From Collinsella sp. (GTDB taxonomy: Bacteria; Actinomycetota; Coriobacteriia; Coriobacteriales; Coriobacteriaceae), in the NCBI GenBank assembly GCA_019414025.1, contig DXMU01000020.1:90098-154097 (forward strand): a stretch of DNA of 64,000 nt. Direction: 5' to 3'. Shown here piece after piece: positions 8,111-16,792 of the stretch (positions are counted from its first letter, which is position 1; the number at the start of each line of letters is the position of its first letter). Made by a program: the position numbers and the translations under genes. The notes below the pieces were generated by a model. The model did not search any database. It worked only from the letters and a program-made list of their open reading frames with translations, and was not told where the DNA came from.

Positions 8111-8680
8111 GTGAGCGCTCAGGATTCCAAGCTCTTTGTGATTTCTGGACCGTCAGGCGCAGGCAAGGGCACGCTCGTCACTCGTGTGCGCGAGCTCCGC
8201 TCGAACCTGGGCCTGACGGTTTCGGCTACCACGCGAGCACCACGCAAAGGTGAGGTCGACGGCGTCAACTACTTTTTTCTGACGCGCGAGGAGTTCGACC
8301 GCCGCGTGGCAAACGGTGAGTTTGTTGAGTGGGCCGAGGTCCACGGTAACTGCTACGGCACGTTGGTGAGCGAGGTCACATCCAAGCTCGCCTCTGGCGC
8401 ATCTCTGATTTTGGAGATCGATGTCCAGGGCGCCCTGCAGGTGAAGGAGCGTTTCCCCGAGGCCGTGCTGATCTTTATCAAGCCGCCTTCGCTTGAGGTA
8501 CTCCGCGAGCGTCTAGTCGGTCGCGGTACCGAGACGCCCGAGACGATTGAGCTGCGTATGGCAAACGCCGCCGATGAGCTTGCCCTTGCCGACCGCTACG
8601 ACGACGTCGTGGTGAATGACGATCTCGACCGCGCGACCGACGAGCTCGTTCGCGTTCTCGATATGCATGAAAGGATCTGA
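8111..8680 (+). CDS. gmk: Guanylate kinase
   Basis: 189 residues. Phosphorylates GMP to GDP using ATP. P-loop GPSGAGKG at residues 13-20, then the GMP-binding region STTRAPRKGEVDGVNYFF-like pattern (SATTRAPRKGE, VDGVNYFF) and EIDVQGALQVK. The GTG start at 8111 follows the mihF stop with no gap, so it is probably translated by coupling. The mihF-gmk-rpoZ order is conserved in actinobacteria. Confidence 0.96.
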   Translation: MSAQDSKLFVISGPSGAGKGTLVTRVRELRSNLGLTVSATTRAPRKGEVDGVNYFFLTREEFDRRVANGEFVEWAEVHGNCYGTLVSEVTSKLASGASLILEIDVQGALQVKERFPEAVLIFIKPPSLEVLRERLVGRGTETPETIELRMANAADELALADRYDDVVVNDDLDRATDELVRVLDMHERI

Positions 8681-8685
8681 GGTCC

Positions 8686-8967
8686 GTGTCCGTTGTAAAG
8701 CCTTGCATTGACGATCTTCTGGAGAAGACCGATCACAACCGCTTCCTGCTCGCTTCGCTTGCCTCCAAGCGCGCCTGCGACATCAATAGCATGCTGCGTG
8801 GCCAGCACAACCGCGTGCTTGCCGTCCAGGATGTCGATGACATCACCATCGGGCTTTCCGGTGCCGATACCATCTCGATGGCTATGGATGAGATTGTCGA
8901 CGGCGACATCTCTTACGACGAGGCCCGTTACGAGAAGGCGCTCGGCCACAAGGTTGCTGAAGCCTAA
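8686..8967 (+). CDS. rpoZ: RNA polymerase omega subunit
   Basis: 93 residues starting at GTG 8686, five bases after gmk. Omega helps fold and stabilise the beta' subunit. The conserved N-terminal helix is visible as CIDDLLEKTDHNRFLLASLA followed by SKRACDIN, the typical place of the RAxQI-like motif. Size and position after gmk agree with the assignment. The stop TAA is immediately followed by the thiI ATG. Confidence 0.9.
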   Translation: MSVVKPCIDDLLEKTDHNRFLLASLASKRACDINSMLRGQHNRVLAVQDVDDITIGLSGADTISMAMDEIVDGDISYDEARYEKALGHKVAEA

Positions 8968-10212
8968 ATGGCGGCTCGCGTCTGCCTGGTCCACTATCAC
9001 GAGGTTGGACTGAAGGGTAAGAACCGCGCACATTTTGAGCATATCCTCATGGATAACATCAAGGCGGCCTTGGCCGCCTTTTCCGTGAATGCCGTGTCTC
9101 GAATTTCCGGTTATATCCTCGTGACCTTTAACGAGCATCAGGCCGACGAGGCGGCGCGTGTCATTCGCACCGTTCCCGGCGTTGCTCGCGTGTCTTTGGC
9201 GTATCACACCAATCGCGACCCTCAGGAGTACTGTGCCGCCGCCGTGAAGGCGCTGCGCGAGTTTGGTTCCTTCGATTCGTTTAAGGTGCACGCCAAGCGC
9301 TCCAATACCGACTATGAGCTCACCTCGATTGACATCAATCGTCAGGTGGGCGAGGTGTTGTGTGAGGCCTTCCCCGATAAAAAGGTTCAAATGCACGACC
9401 CCGATGCGATGGTGCACGTACTGGTGGTCCAGGGTAGCGTCTACGTGTATGCGCGCTCCGAGCGCGGCGTGGGCGGTCTGCCGGTGGGTTCTGCCGGCAA
9501 GGTCGTGACGCTGCTGTCGTCGGGTATCGATTCTCCGGTGGCGACCTGGATGCTCGCGCGTCGCGGCGCGGTGTGCGTGCCGGTACATTTCTCTGGTCGT
9601 CCGCAGACGCCCGATACGAGCGAGTATTTGGTGCAGGACATCATCCGTGCGCTTGAGCCGGGTGTCCAGATCGGCCGCCTGTACGTGGTGCCGTTTGGCG
9701 ACTGCCAGCGTGAGATTTCGGTCACCTGCCCCAGCAATCTGCGCGTGATCATGTATCGCCGCATTATGTATTCGGTTGCCGAGCACATTGCACACATCGA
9801 GGGCGCCAAGGCCATCGTTACGGGCGAATCGCTTGGGCAGGTTGCCTCCCAAACGCTTGAGAACATCATGGCCGTCAACGAGGCCGTGAAGATCCCCGTG
9901 TTCCGCCCTCTCATCGGTTCGGACAAGCAGGAGATCATCGCGCGCGCCGAGGAGATTGGTACGTTCGATATCTCGACTGAGGCCGCTCCCGACTGCTGCA
10001 CGCTATTTATGCCGCGCCGTCCCGAGACGCATGCCAAACTCGATGCCGTGCATGAGGCCTGGGAGTTGTTCGATCATGAGGAGATGATCGAGCGCCTGCT
10101 CAAGCAGACCGAGTACATCGACTTCGAGAGCAACACGTATAAGGCCCCTAAGACCTTAAAACGCAAACATTCGGAGCTTGCTCCGCGTGAGATTTACCAA
10201 GATCACGAGTAA
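8968..10212 (+). CDS. thiI: tRNA 4-thiouridine synthase ThiI (no rhodanese domain)
   Basis: 414 residues. An N-terminal ferredoxin-like plus THUMP RNA-binding region (about 60-165) is followed by a PP-loop ATPase (LLSSGIDSPVA, P-loop SSGIDS at 184-189) that adenylates U8 of tRNA for sulfur insertion. The C-terminal rhodanese domain of the E. coli enzyme is absent, as in Bacillus; sulfur would come from a separate cysteine desulfurase. A CC pair in APDCCTLFMPRRP is notable. The start abuts the rpoZ stop (TAAATG). Followed by a strong terminator. Confidence 0.93.
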   Translation: MAARVCLVHYHEVGLKGKNRAHFEHILMDNIKAALAAFSVNAVSRISGYILVTFNEHQADEAARVIRTVPGVARVSLAYHTNRDPQEYCAAAVKALREFGSFDSFKVHAKRSNTDYELTSIDINRQVGEVLCEAFPDKKVQMHDPDAMVHVLVVQGSVYVYARSERGVGGLPVGSAGKVVTLLSSGIDSPVATWMLARRGAVCVPVHFSGRPQTPDTSEYLVQDIIRALEPGVQIGRLYVVPFGDCQREISVTCPSNLRVIMYRRIMYSVAEHIAHIEGAKAIVTGESLGQVASQTLENIMAVNEAVKIPVFRPLIGSDKQEIIARAEEIGTFDISTEAAPDCCTLFMPRRPETHAKLDAVHEAWELFDHEEMIERLLKQTEYIDFESNTYKAPKTLKRKHSELAPREIYQDHE

Positions 10213-10222
10213 TTTTGTGCAT

Positions 10223-10257
10223 AGACCGACGATGCTTCTGCATCGCCGGTCTTTTGC
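10223..10257 (+). terminator. Intrinsic terminator after thiI
   Basis: Stem 10223-10234 with 10239-10252, with one bulge, around a TTCT-type loop and followed by TTTTGCT. Ends the mihF-gmk-rpoZ-thiI transcript. Confidence 0.85.
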
Positions 10258-10330
10258 TATCTGGGTATTTTGCGGCTAAGTGTTCATTTGCTGACGTGTG
10301 CCTGAATAAATGGACAGATTTGTGCAGGGT

Positions 10331-10352
10331 TTTGGTCGGTTTTTGGTTTGAC
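10331..10352 (+). promoter_or_regulatory. Direct-repeat iterons upstream of comEA, shared with recA
   Basis: Two 11-bp units, TTTGGTCGGTT and TTTGGTTTGAC, lie 74-95 bases before the comEA start. The TTTGGTCGG-N2-TTTGGTT arrangement recurs exactly at 39104-39121 upstream of recA. TGGACAGA and TTTGTG also occur next to both sites. Probable activator binding site, perhaps for competence; inferred from the shared pattern. Confidence 0.5.
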
Positions 10353-10425
10353 CGCTAAAACCGGTTTTGGAGCGTGGCTGTTGCAGGGCTCTTTTCCTGA
10401 CACGATGTTGTTGGGAGGTTTTGCT

Positions 10426-11139
10426 ATGGCGCAGCGCGAACAACACGAACGGGTCAAACGGATGGACCGCTTGGCTGACAAGTTGCTCGGTCATAAGGCA
10501 GTGGTGATGGCGATACTGGTCGTCATTGCGATGGCGAGTGGACTGGCGATGGCGAACCTTGGCGGCGGTGCCGGTGGCGTGTCGTTTGAGCGCACTGACG
10601 GTTCGGGCTCGTTGGTGGAGCCGGGATCCGGTGATGCCTCGAGCGGAAAGACATCCGAAGGTTCTTCGACTAAGGCTTCTGCCGCGGCAGAGGTCTATGT
10701 CGATGTCGATGGCGCCGTTGTGTCGCCCGGTGTATATCGTCTCAAGGACGGCGCGCGGGTGGCTCAGGCGATTGATGCCGCCGGCGGGCTGGCGCCCGAG
10801 GCAGACGTTACGGGGCTCAATCGGGCATCTAAGGTCGTCGATGGACAGAAGATTCACGTTCCAACGGTAGGGGAGCAGCAGGCGTCCATTGCGGAAGCCG
10901 GTGTTGATGGTGGGGCTTCCGCATCATCGGGCGTGAGTGGCGCAACAGGCCTGGTAAACATCAATACGGCAAGCGCGGCAGAGCTGCAGACGCTCTCGGG
11001 CATCGGTCCCTCCATGGCCCAGTCGATTATCGATGAGCGGACAAAGAACGGTGCTTTTGCCTCGGTTGACGACCTGATGCGTGTGTCGGGAATCGGCGAG
11101 AAGAAGCTTGCCAAAATCAAAGATTGCATCTGCGTATGA
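10426..11139 (+). CDS. comEA: Competence DNA-receptor protein ComEA
   Basis: 237 residues. One membrane segment near residues 25-45 (VVMAILVVIAMASGLAMA) is followed by a Gly/Ser-rich linker, an SLBB domain (EVYVDVDGAVVSPGVYRL) and a C-terminal double helix-hairpin-helix (VNINTASAAELQTLSGIGPS...). It binds double-stranded DNA outside the membrane and hands it to ComEC in transformation. Start ATG 10426 has GGGAGG 7 bases upstream. The stop overlaps the comEC start. Residue count and domain order are typical. Confidence 0.93.
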   Translation: MAQREQHERVKRMDRLADKLLGHKAVVMAILVVIAMASGLAMANLGGGAGGVSFERTDGSGSLVEPGSGDASSGKTSEGSSTKASAAAEVYVDVDGAVVSPGVYRLKDGARVAQAIDAAGGLAPEADVTGLNRASKVVDGQKIHVPTVGEQQASIAEAGVDGGASASSGVSGATGLVNINTASAAELQTLSGIGPSMAQSIIDERTKNGAFASVDDLMRVSGIGEKKLAKIKDCICV

Positions 11140-13439
11140 GTGCGACCGAGCGCGAACATGTGATGCCTCCGCGGCCCCTGATGCCGTGGACGATGGCCCT
11201 GTGTGCCGGCATGTGCATGAGCTGCGCCTTGGTGCTCAACGTGGCCGCTGATGCGCTGCTGAGGGAGCAGGCGCCGGCGGTCGGGCTGCTATGGGCCATT
11301 CCCGTTGCGGCGGCGGTATTCGTTGTGCTGGCTCAATCTTGTGCGCGGCTTGCCCCTTGGAAGCGGTGGCTGTATGCCGCGTCCGTCGGTCTCGTGGCGG
11401 GAGCGGTCGTCTCGGCGTGGTGGGCTGTGGGCGCGCTAAGCGCCTCGAAGGCGCTCGATGGTCGAGCGGCAAGCAGCCTCGAGTTTGTCGTGCAGGGTGA
11501 TCCATCCATAAACGACGACGTGTATTCCTATACCTGCGAGGCACGCGCGGACGGTAAGAACTTGGCAACGGTTCGCCTATCGTGTGACCGCGAGCTCAAG
11601 GTCGGGGCGCACGTGCGTGTTATCGGTCGCGTTTCACGTTTTGAGAACGATGCGTATGGACGATCGCGCGCGCTCCGAGGCGAGGTGCGCAAGGTTAAAG
11701 CCGTTCGGATTTTGTCCGTCGATGAGGGCTCTCCGGGGCCGCTGCTTCGGCTGCGAAATGGGCTGCTTGCGTCCATCGCGCCTGCGACCGACCCGGCGCG
11801 TGCGCTCATAGCCGGTGTCGTCTGCGGGCGTTCGGCCGAGCTGCGCGCCCAGCCGGCGGGCGACTGGTTTTCGGTGACGGGAACGGCACATCTTATCGCC
11901 GTCTCGGGCAGCCATTTGGCTATCGTGGGGTTTGTAATCGAGGGCGTATTGCAAAAGACTCGGTGCTCACGTGGCCTTCAGCGGGCGATATTGGCGATAA
12001 CGCTTGTGGGCTACGCTGCCTTTACGGGCGCGTCCCCCTCGGCCGTTCGTGCGTGCTGCATGGTGTTCGTGACGCTTGTCGTAAACGGCGCGGGGCGTCG
12101 CCGGCACGGTCTTTCGGCACTCTTCGTAACCATGTCCATCTTTGTGCTACTGCGGCCGACGGTGCTGTTCGAGATGGGCTTTCAGCTTTCATGTGCCAGC
12201 GTCTTAGCCATTCTGTGCTTTTGCCCCTATGCGACCTACGCTTTGGGTGAGCTGGGTGTGCCGACGGGCGTTGCCAGCATGCTTTCCGTCACGCTGTGCT
12301 CGCAGTTGGCGACGCTCCCCATTACCATTCCTGCCTTCGGTACGTTCTCGCTCATTGCTCCGCTGGCAAATGCGGTCATCGGTCCGGTGGTGAGCGTACT
12401 GCTTGCTGTGTCGATCGTGCTGGTTCCCTTTTCGCTTGTGGCACCGTTGCGGACTTGGGCGCTCGTTGTGCCCATGATTGCCGCCCGTTGCGCGCTGTTT
12501 TTCGAGCAGCTGTTTGCCGCCGTACCGGGTGCATCCGTGAGCGTGCCGCCCGATAGCATGTGGATTTACCTAGTGCCGTTTTTGCTGGCGGTTCTGCTTG
12601 TCCGGTGGCCGCGTCCCCGTGCACGCCCTATGGCGGTGGGGCTTGCATGCCTGGTGCTCTTGGCTGCGATTCCGTACGTCTACTGGGATCGATTCGCTCC
12701 GTCTTCGGTGACGGTGCTCGATGTGGGTCAGGCCGATGCGATTCTTATCCGCCAGGGCGGCGCAGTAGCACTCGTCGACTGCGGACTCGACGAGCGCGTG
12801 GTGGCGGCGTTGGTCCGCAATAACGTGCACCATATCGATGCCGTCTTTGTGACGCATTGGGATGAGGACCACTGGGGTGGTCTGCCTGCCGTGCTCGAAC
12901 AGTTTTCGGTCGGAACGATTGCCGTGGCGGCGGATGCGCTGGAGGATGCTCCTGCCGAGGTATTGAACCGACCTGGCGTGGAGTATCGGCAGGTGCGCCG
13001 TGGGGATACGGTCGATATCGGCTCATTTTGCGCCCGCGTGATGTGGCCATTCGAATCCGTGGATGGCGAGGGAAATGAGGATTCGCTTGTCCTGCTGCTC
13101 TCTTATGTTCAGGAAGGCAAGGGCCTGCGTATGCTCCTCACCGGTGATGCCGAGCTCGACCAAGATCGGGAATTCGTGCAGGAGGTGGGGGATATCGACG
13201 TACTTAAACTTGGGCATCACGGCTCTAAGGTTTCAGTCGATGGTGAGTTGCTGGACGTCCTGAAGCCCGAGCTTTCCCTCGCGAGCGCGGGCGTGGGGAA
13301 TCGATACGGCCATCCGTCCGATGCCTGCATCGATGCCGTTAAGGAAGCGGGCGGTGTGTTCGCGTGCACTATCGAACACGGCGACATTACCGTCACGCCG
13401 ACTGCGAATGGCTTTGCGATGCGATGCCAGCGACCGTGA
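11136..13439 (+). CDS. comEC: Competence DNA-import channel ComEC/Rec2
   Basis: 767 residues. N-terminal membrane segments and an OB-like domain are followed by the multi-pass Competence domain (HLIAVSGSHLAIVG, then many helices) and a C-terminal metallo-beta-lactamase-type domain, with HWDEDH near 574-579, LTGDAELDQD and LKLGHHGSK. ComEC carries single-stranded DNA across the membrane; the metal-binding residues in this copy suggest a nuclease-competent domain. Starts at ATG 11136 within the comEA stop (ATGA). Presence of intact comEA and comEC suggests DNA uptake ability, though other com genes are outside the window. Confidence 0.93.
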   Translation: MSATEREHVMPPRPLMPWTMALCAGMCMSCALVLNVAADALLREQAPAVGLLWAIPVAAAVFVVLAQSCARLAPWKRWLYAASVGLVAGAVVSAWWAVGALSASKALDGRAASSLEFVVQGDPSINDDVYSYTCEARADGKNLATVRLSCDRELKVGAHVRVIGRVSRFENDAYGRSRALRGEVRKVKAVRILSVDEGSPGPLLRLRNGLLASIAPATDPARALIAGVVCGRSAELRAQPAGDWFSVTGTAHLIAVSGSHLAIVGFVIEGVLQKTRCSRGLQRAILAITLVGYAAFTGASPSAVRACCMVFVTLVVNGAGRRRHGLSALFVTMSIFVLLRPTVLFEMGFQLSCASVLAILCFCPYATYALGELGVPTGVASMLSVTLCSQLATLPITIPAFGTFSLIAPLANAVIGPVVSVLLAVSIVLVPFSLVAPLRTWALVVPMIAARCALFFEQLFAAVPGASVSVPPDSMWIYLVPFLLAVLLVRWPRPRARPMAVGLACLVLLAAIPYVYWDRFAPSSVTVLDVGQADAILIRQGGAVALVDCGLDERVVAALVRNNVHHIDAVFVTHWDEDHWGGLPAVLEQFSVGTIAVAADALEDAPAEVLNRPGVEYRQVRRGDTVDIGSFCARVMWPFESVDGEGNEDSLVLLLSYVQEGKGLRMLLTGDAELDQDREFVQEVGDIDVLKLGHHGSKVSVDGELLDVLKPELSLASAGVGNRYGHPSDACIDAVKEAGGVFACTIEHGDITVTPTANGFAMRCQRP

Positions 13440-13447
13440 CGACGTCG

Positions 13448-13477
13448 TTGGCGTGTGGTGGGCCCCTGGGCTAGAAT
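13448..13477 (+). promoter_or_regulatory. Probable holA promoter
   Basis: TTGGCG (13448-13453), an 18-base spacer and TAGAAT (13472-13477), followed 40 bases later by the holA start. Confidence 0.55.
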
Positions 13478-13517
13478 GGCACGGAACGAATACGAAGGCC
13501 TGCGGGAGGGGAGCGCA

Positions 13518-14480
13518 ATGTCCGAAACCGGTCTGCTGCCGGCATATCTGATCGTCGGTACCGACGGAGTCAAGCGCGATCACGCCGTCTCGCGTATGAA
13601 AGCGCGTCTGGAAAAGTCGGGTATGGTCGAGTTCAACCTCGACGAGCGCGATATGACCAAAGACCCCGATATCGAGTCGATTATCGGATCGCTCAACACC
13701 TTTCCCATGGGCAGCGAGTTTCGCCTGGTAATCCTTGACGGCTGTTCAAAGCTCGCCAAGGCGGTCTCGGAGCCGCTCGTTGAGTATCTGGCAAGTCCCA
13801 GCCCCACAACGGTCTGCCTCATCATCGCCGACTCGCTTGCCAAGAACACGCGCCTGTATAAGGCGATCGCCAAGATCGACAAGAAGGCGGTGATCGATTG
13901 CTCCGGCACCAAGCGCTGGGAGCTACCGCGCCGTGTGCAGCAGATGGCGACGCTGCACGGCAAGTCGATCTCGACGGCGGCCGCCGAGGAACTCGTCTCG
14001 CGTTCGGGTGAAAACACTCGCATGCTCGATAACGACTTGGCTAAGCTTGCCCAGATGGTCGAGGCGCCCCAGATTGAGCTTGCCGACGTTGAGCGCTGGA
14101 TTGTACGTACGGCCGAGGTTCAACCCTGGGACTTTCTCAATGCGGTCTCGGCCCGTGACATGCGACGCTCGCTCGAGCTTTTCAATCTACTGCCCGCCAA
14201 GAGCTACGTGTGGACTTACACATTGCTGTGCGGCCGCATCCGCGAGCTTATCGTTGCCAAGGCGCTCGATGCGCGCGGACAGGGTCGTGAGCTGGCCGCA
14301 ACACTTAAGCTCCAGTCCTGGCAGGTCAAGAATCACCTGACCTGGGCACGTCGCTTTTCGATGGCAGAGCTCGTTGCCGCGCTCGAGAGCGCGGTCGATG
14401 TGGAGCTCGCGCTGAAGGGTTCGGCCGATTCTCAGACCGCGCTTTTGCTCTGGATTACGAACATCTTGAGAAAATCGTGA
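13518..14480 (+). CDS. holA: DNA polymerase III delta subunit
   Basis: 320 residues. Delta opens the beta clamp in the clamp-loader complex. The AAA+-like fold without a P-loop is seen through YLIVGTDGVKRDHAV, FRLVILDGCSKLAK and the DLAKLAQMVE helix; the C-terminal region (QPWDFLNAVSARDMRRSLEL) matches HolA. Start ATG 13518 has GGGAGGGGAG upstream; an earlier in-frame start overlaps the promoter and is rejected. As in Bacillus, holA lies between comEC and rpsT. Confidence 0.92.
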   Translation: MSETGLLPAYLIVGTDGVKRDHAVSRMKARLEKSGMVEFNLDERDMTKDPDIESIIGSLNTFPMGSEFRLVILDGCSKLAKAVSEPLVEYLASPSPTTVCLIIADSLAKNTRLYKAIAKIDKKAVIDCSGTKRWELPRRVQQMATLHGKSISTAAAEELVSRSGENTRMLDNDLAKLAQMVEAPQIELADVERWIVRTAEVQPWDFLNAVSARDMRRSLELFNLLPAKSYVWTYTLLCGRIRELIVAKALDARGQGRELAATLKLQSWQVKNHLTWARRFSMAELVAALESAVDVELALKGSADSQTALLLWITNILRKS

Positions 14481-14529
14481 TGATACCTGCCTATTTGACA
14501 AATTCGTTCTATCCCTTTGAGGGGGAGCG

Positions 14530-14538
14530 TGCTATAGT
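14530..14538 (+). promoter_or_regulatory. Extended -10 element of rpsT
   Basis: TGCTATAGT, 75 bases before the rpsT start, identical to the element in front of rpmB. No -35 at the correct distance; extended -10 promoters can work without one. Confidence 0.5.
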
Positions 14539-14613
14539 AGGCGCTTGCATGACCTCACCGTGTCTCAGAGGTGTCATACATTTTTTGCAAGGAACTCGAA
14601 AGGAACTCCAGAA

Positions 14614-14880
14614 GTGGCAAACATCAAGTCTCAGAAGAAGCGTATCCGCACCAATGAGGCAGCTCGCATGCGTAACAAGGCTGTCAAGTCCGAGCTCAAG
14701 ACGCTGACCAAGCACGTCCAGTCCGCCGTCGCCGAGGGCGACGCCGAGAAGGCCCAGGCTGCCCTCAAGACCGTCACCAAGCGTCTCGACATGGCTGCCG
14801 CCAAGCATGTTATCCACAAGAACCAGGCTTCCAACCGCAAGTCCGGTCTTGCCAAGCTCGTGAACAGCATCAACGCCTAA
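14614..14880 (+). CDS. rpsT: 30S ribosomal protein S20
   Basis: 88 residues starting MANIKSQKKRIRTNEAARMR, characteristic of S20, which binds 16S rRNA in the small-subunit body. Highly basic and helical. Start is GTG 14614 with AAAGGA upstream; a longer in-frame reading to ATG 14545 is rejected because S20 always begins at this point. A strong terminator follows at once. Confidence 0.97.
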   Translation: MANIKSQKKRIRTNEAARMRNKAVKSELKTLTKHVQSAVAEGDAEKAQAALKTVTKRLDMAAAKHVIHKNQASNRKSGLAKLVNSINA

Positions 14881-14914
14881 GTTGTAAATTTCACACCACA
14901 CAGATTACGCGCAT

Positions 14915-14951
14915 AAATGGAGCCTGTTTTATGGAACAGGCTCCATTTTTT
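14915..14951 (+). terminator. Intrinsic terminator after rpsT
   Basis: 13-bp stem 14916-14928 with 14935-14947, 6-base loop, then a T-run. The following lepA promoter begins within a few bases. Confidence 0.9.
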
Positions 14952-14976
14952 GTATCGCTCGGGTAAGATAGTCCGC

Positions 14977-16788
14977 ATGAATACTTCAATTGACATTTCC
15001 CACATCCGCAACTTCTCAATTGTTGCGCACATCGACCATGGCAAGTCCACGATCAGTGACCGTATCCTCGAGCTCACCCATACCGTTGACGAGCGCGACA
15101 TGGAGTCGCAGCTGCTCGACACTATGGATATCGAGCGCGAGCGCGGCATCACGATCAAGTCCAATGCCGTTCGCGTGTCCTATGACGCCGATGATGGCGA
15201 GACATATCAGTTCAACCTGATTGATACGCCGGGCCACGTTGACTTTACCTACGAGGTCTCGCGTTCGCTGGCCGCCTGCGAGGGCGCGGTGCTCGTCGTT
15301 GATGCCACCCAGGGTGTCGAGGCGCAGACCGTCTCCAATGCGACGCTCGCCATGAACGCCAATCTGGACATTGTGCCGGCCATCAACAAGATCGACCTGC
15401 CCTCGGCCCATCCCGATGAGGTCAAGACCGAGATCGAGGATGACTTGGCGATTCCTGCCGATGATGCCGTGTGTGTCTCGGGCAAGACCGGCGAGGGCAT
15501 CCATGATCTGCTGGAGTCCATTGTCTTTTTGATCTCTCCGCCCAAGGGCGATGCGAACGCGCCGCTCAAGGCACTCATTCTGGATTCGTACTTCGACGAG
15601 TATCGTGGCGTCGTCGCCACGGTGCGCGTCTTTGACGGCTCCATCAAAAAGGGCGATACCCTGCGCATGATGCAGGCAAAGGGCGACTTTTTGGTCGACG
15701 GCGTGGGTGTCAAGCGTCCTGCCGAGACCCCGGTTGACGCGCTGACGGTTGGCGAGGTCGGCTATGTGGTCACGGGCCTGAAGGACCCCGAGGCCGTTCG
15801 CGTGGGCGACACCCTTACCTGGGCGTCGAACCCCTGCCCCGAGCCGCTTCCGGGTTACCGCGAGGCCAAGCCCATGGTCTATACGGGCCTGTTCCCAATC
15901 GATAACAAGGACTACGAGAACCTGCGTGACGCGCTCGATAAGCTGCACGTTAACGACCCATCGTTGGTGTGGGAGCCCGAGACCTCGGTGGCGCTCGGCT
16001 TTGGCTTCCGCGTGGGCTTCTTGGGCCTGCTACACATGGAAGTCGTCAAGGAACGCCTGGAGCGCGAATTCAACCTGGACCTCATTGCCACGAGCCCCTC
16101 GGTCGACTATCACGTCTACAAGACCGACGGCGAGATGATCGATGTCCGCAGTCCGCAGGACCTTCCCGAGGCCACGCGCATCGAGCGTATCGAGGAACCC
16201 TACCTCAAGGCAAAGATCATCTGCCCGCCTGAGTACACGGGTGCCGTCATGCAGCTCGCCATCGAGCACCGCGGCGTCACGACCGACATGATCCACCTCA
16301 CGAGCAAATCGGTCGAGATGCGCTTCGATATGCCGCTCGCCGAGCTCATCTTGGACTTCTTTGACCAGCTCAAGAGCCGTACCAAGGGTTATGCCTCGCT
16401 CGACTACGAGTTCAACGAGTACCGTCCATCCGAGCTCGTTAAGCTCGATATTTTGCTTTCGGGCGATGAGGTGGACGCGCTGTCGTTTATCGTCCACAAG
16501 GACAAGGCCTATGGCCTGGCCCGTGGCCTGTGCGACAAGCTTAAGGAGATCATCCCGCGTCAGCTGTTCGAGGTGCCCATCCAGGGTGCTATCGGTAACA
16601 AGATCATCGCCCGCTCCACCGTCAAGGCGCGTCGCAAGGACGTACTTGCCAAGTGCTACGGCGGCGATATCTCGCGTAAGCGCAAGCTGCTCGAGAAGCA
16701 GAAAGAGGGCAAGAAGCGCATGAAGGCCATCGGATCGGTCGAGGTCCCGCAGGAGGCCTTTATGGCGATCCTCAAGGTGGACGAGTAG
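14977..16788 (+). CDS. lepA: Elongation factor 4 (back-translocating GTPase LepA)
   Basis: 603 residues. Translation GTPase with G1 AHIDHGKS at residues 17-24, RGITIKS (G2), DTPGHVDF (G3) and NKIDLP (G4), and the LepA-specific C-terminal domain (KKRMKAIGSVEVPQEAFM). Start ATG 14977 aligns with homologues; the reading frame goes further upstream only through the rpsT terminator. No ribosome-binding site precedes the ATG, and a -10-like TAAGAT lies at 14964-14969, so the transcript may be leaderless. Position between rpsT and hemW is conserved. Confidence 0.96.
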   Translation: MNTSIDISHIRNFSIVAHIDHGKSTISDRILELTHTVDERDMESQLLDTMDIERERGITIKSNAVRVSYDADDGETYQFNLIDTPGHVDFTYEVSRSLAACEGAVLVVDATQGVEAQTVSNATLAMNANLDIVPAINKIDLPSAHPDEVKTEIEDDLAIPADDAVCVSGKTGEGIHDLLESIVFLISPPKGDANAPLKALILDSYFDEYRGVVATVRVFDGSIKKGDTLRMMQAKGDFLVDGVGVKRPAETPVDALTVGEVGYVVTGLKDPEAVRVGDTLTWASNPCPEPLPGYREAKPMVYTGLFPIDNKDYENLRDALDKLHVNDPSLVWEPETSVALGFGFRVGFLGLLHMEVVKERLEREFNLDLIATSPSVDYHVYKTDGEMIDVRSPQDLPEATRIERIEEPYLKAKIICPPEYTGAVMQLAIEHRGVTTDMIHLTSKSVEMRFDMPLAELILDFFDQLKSRTKGYASLDYEFNEYRPSELVKLDILLSGDEVDALSFIVHKDKAYGLARGLCDKLKEIIPRQLFEVPIQGAIGNKIIARSTVKARRKDVLAKCYGGDISRKRKLLEKQKEGKKRMKAIGSVEVPQEAFMAILKVDE

Positions 16789-16792
16789 GTCT

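Noticed and set aside
14495..14500. TTGACA as -35 of rpsT
   Set aside because: It lies 32 bases from the TATAGT -10, far from the required 16-18.
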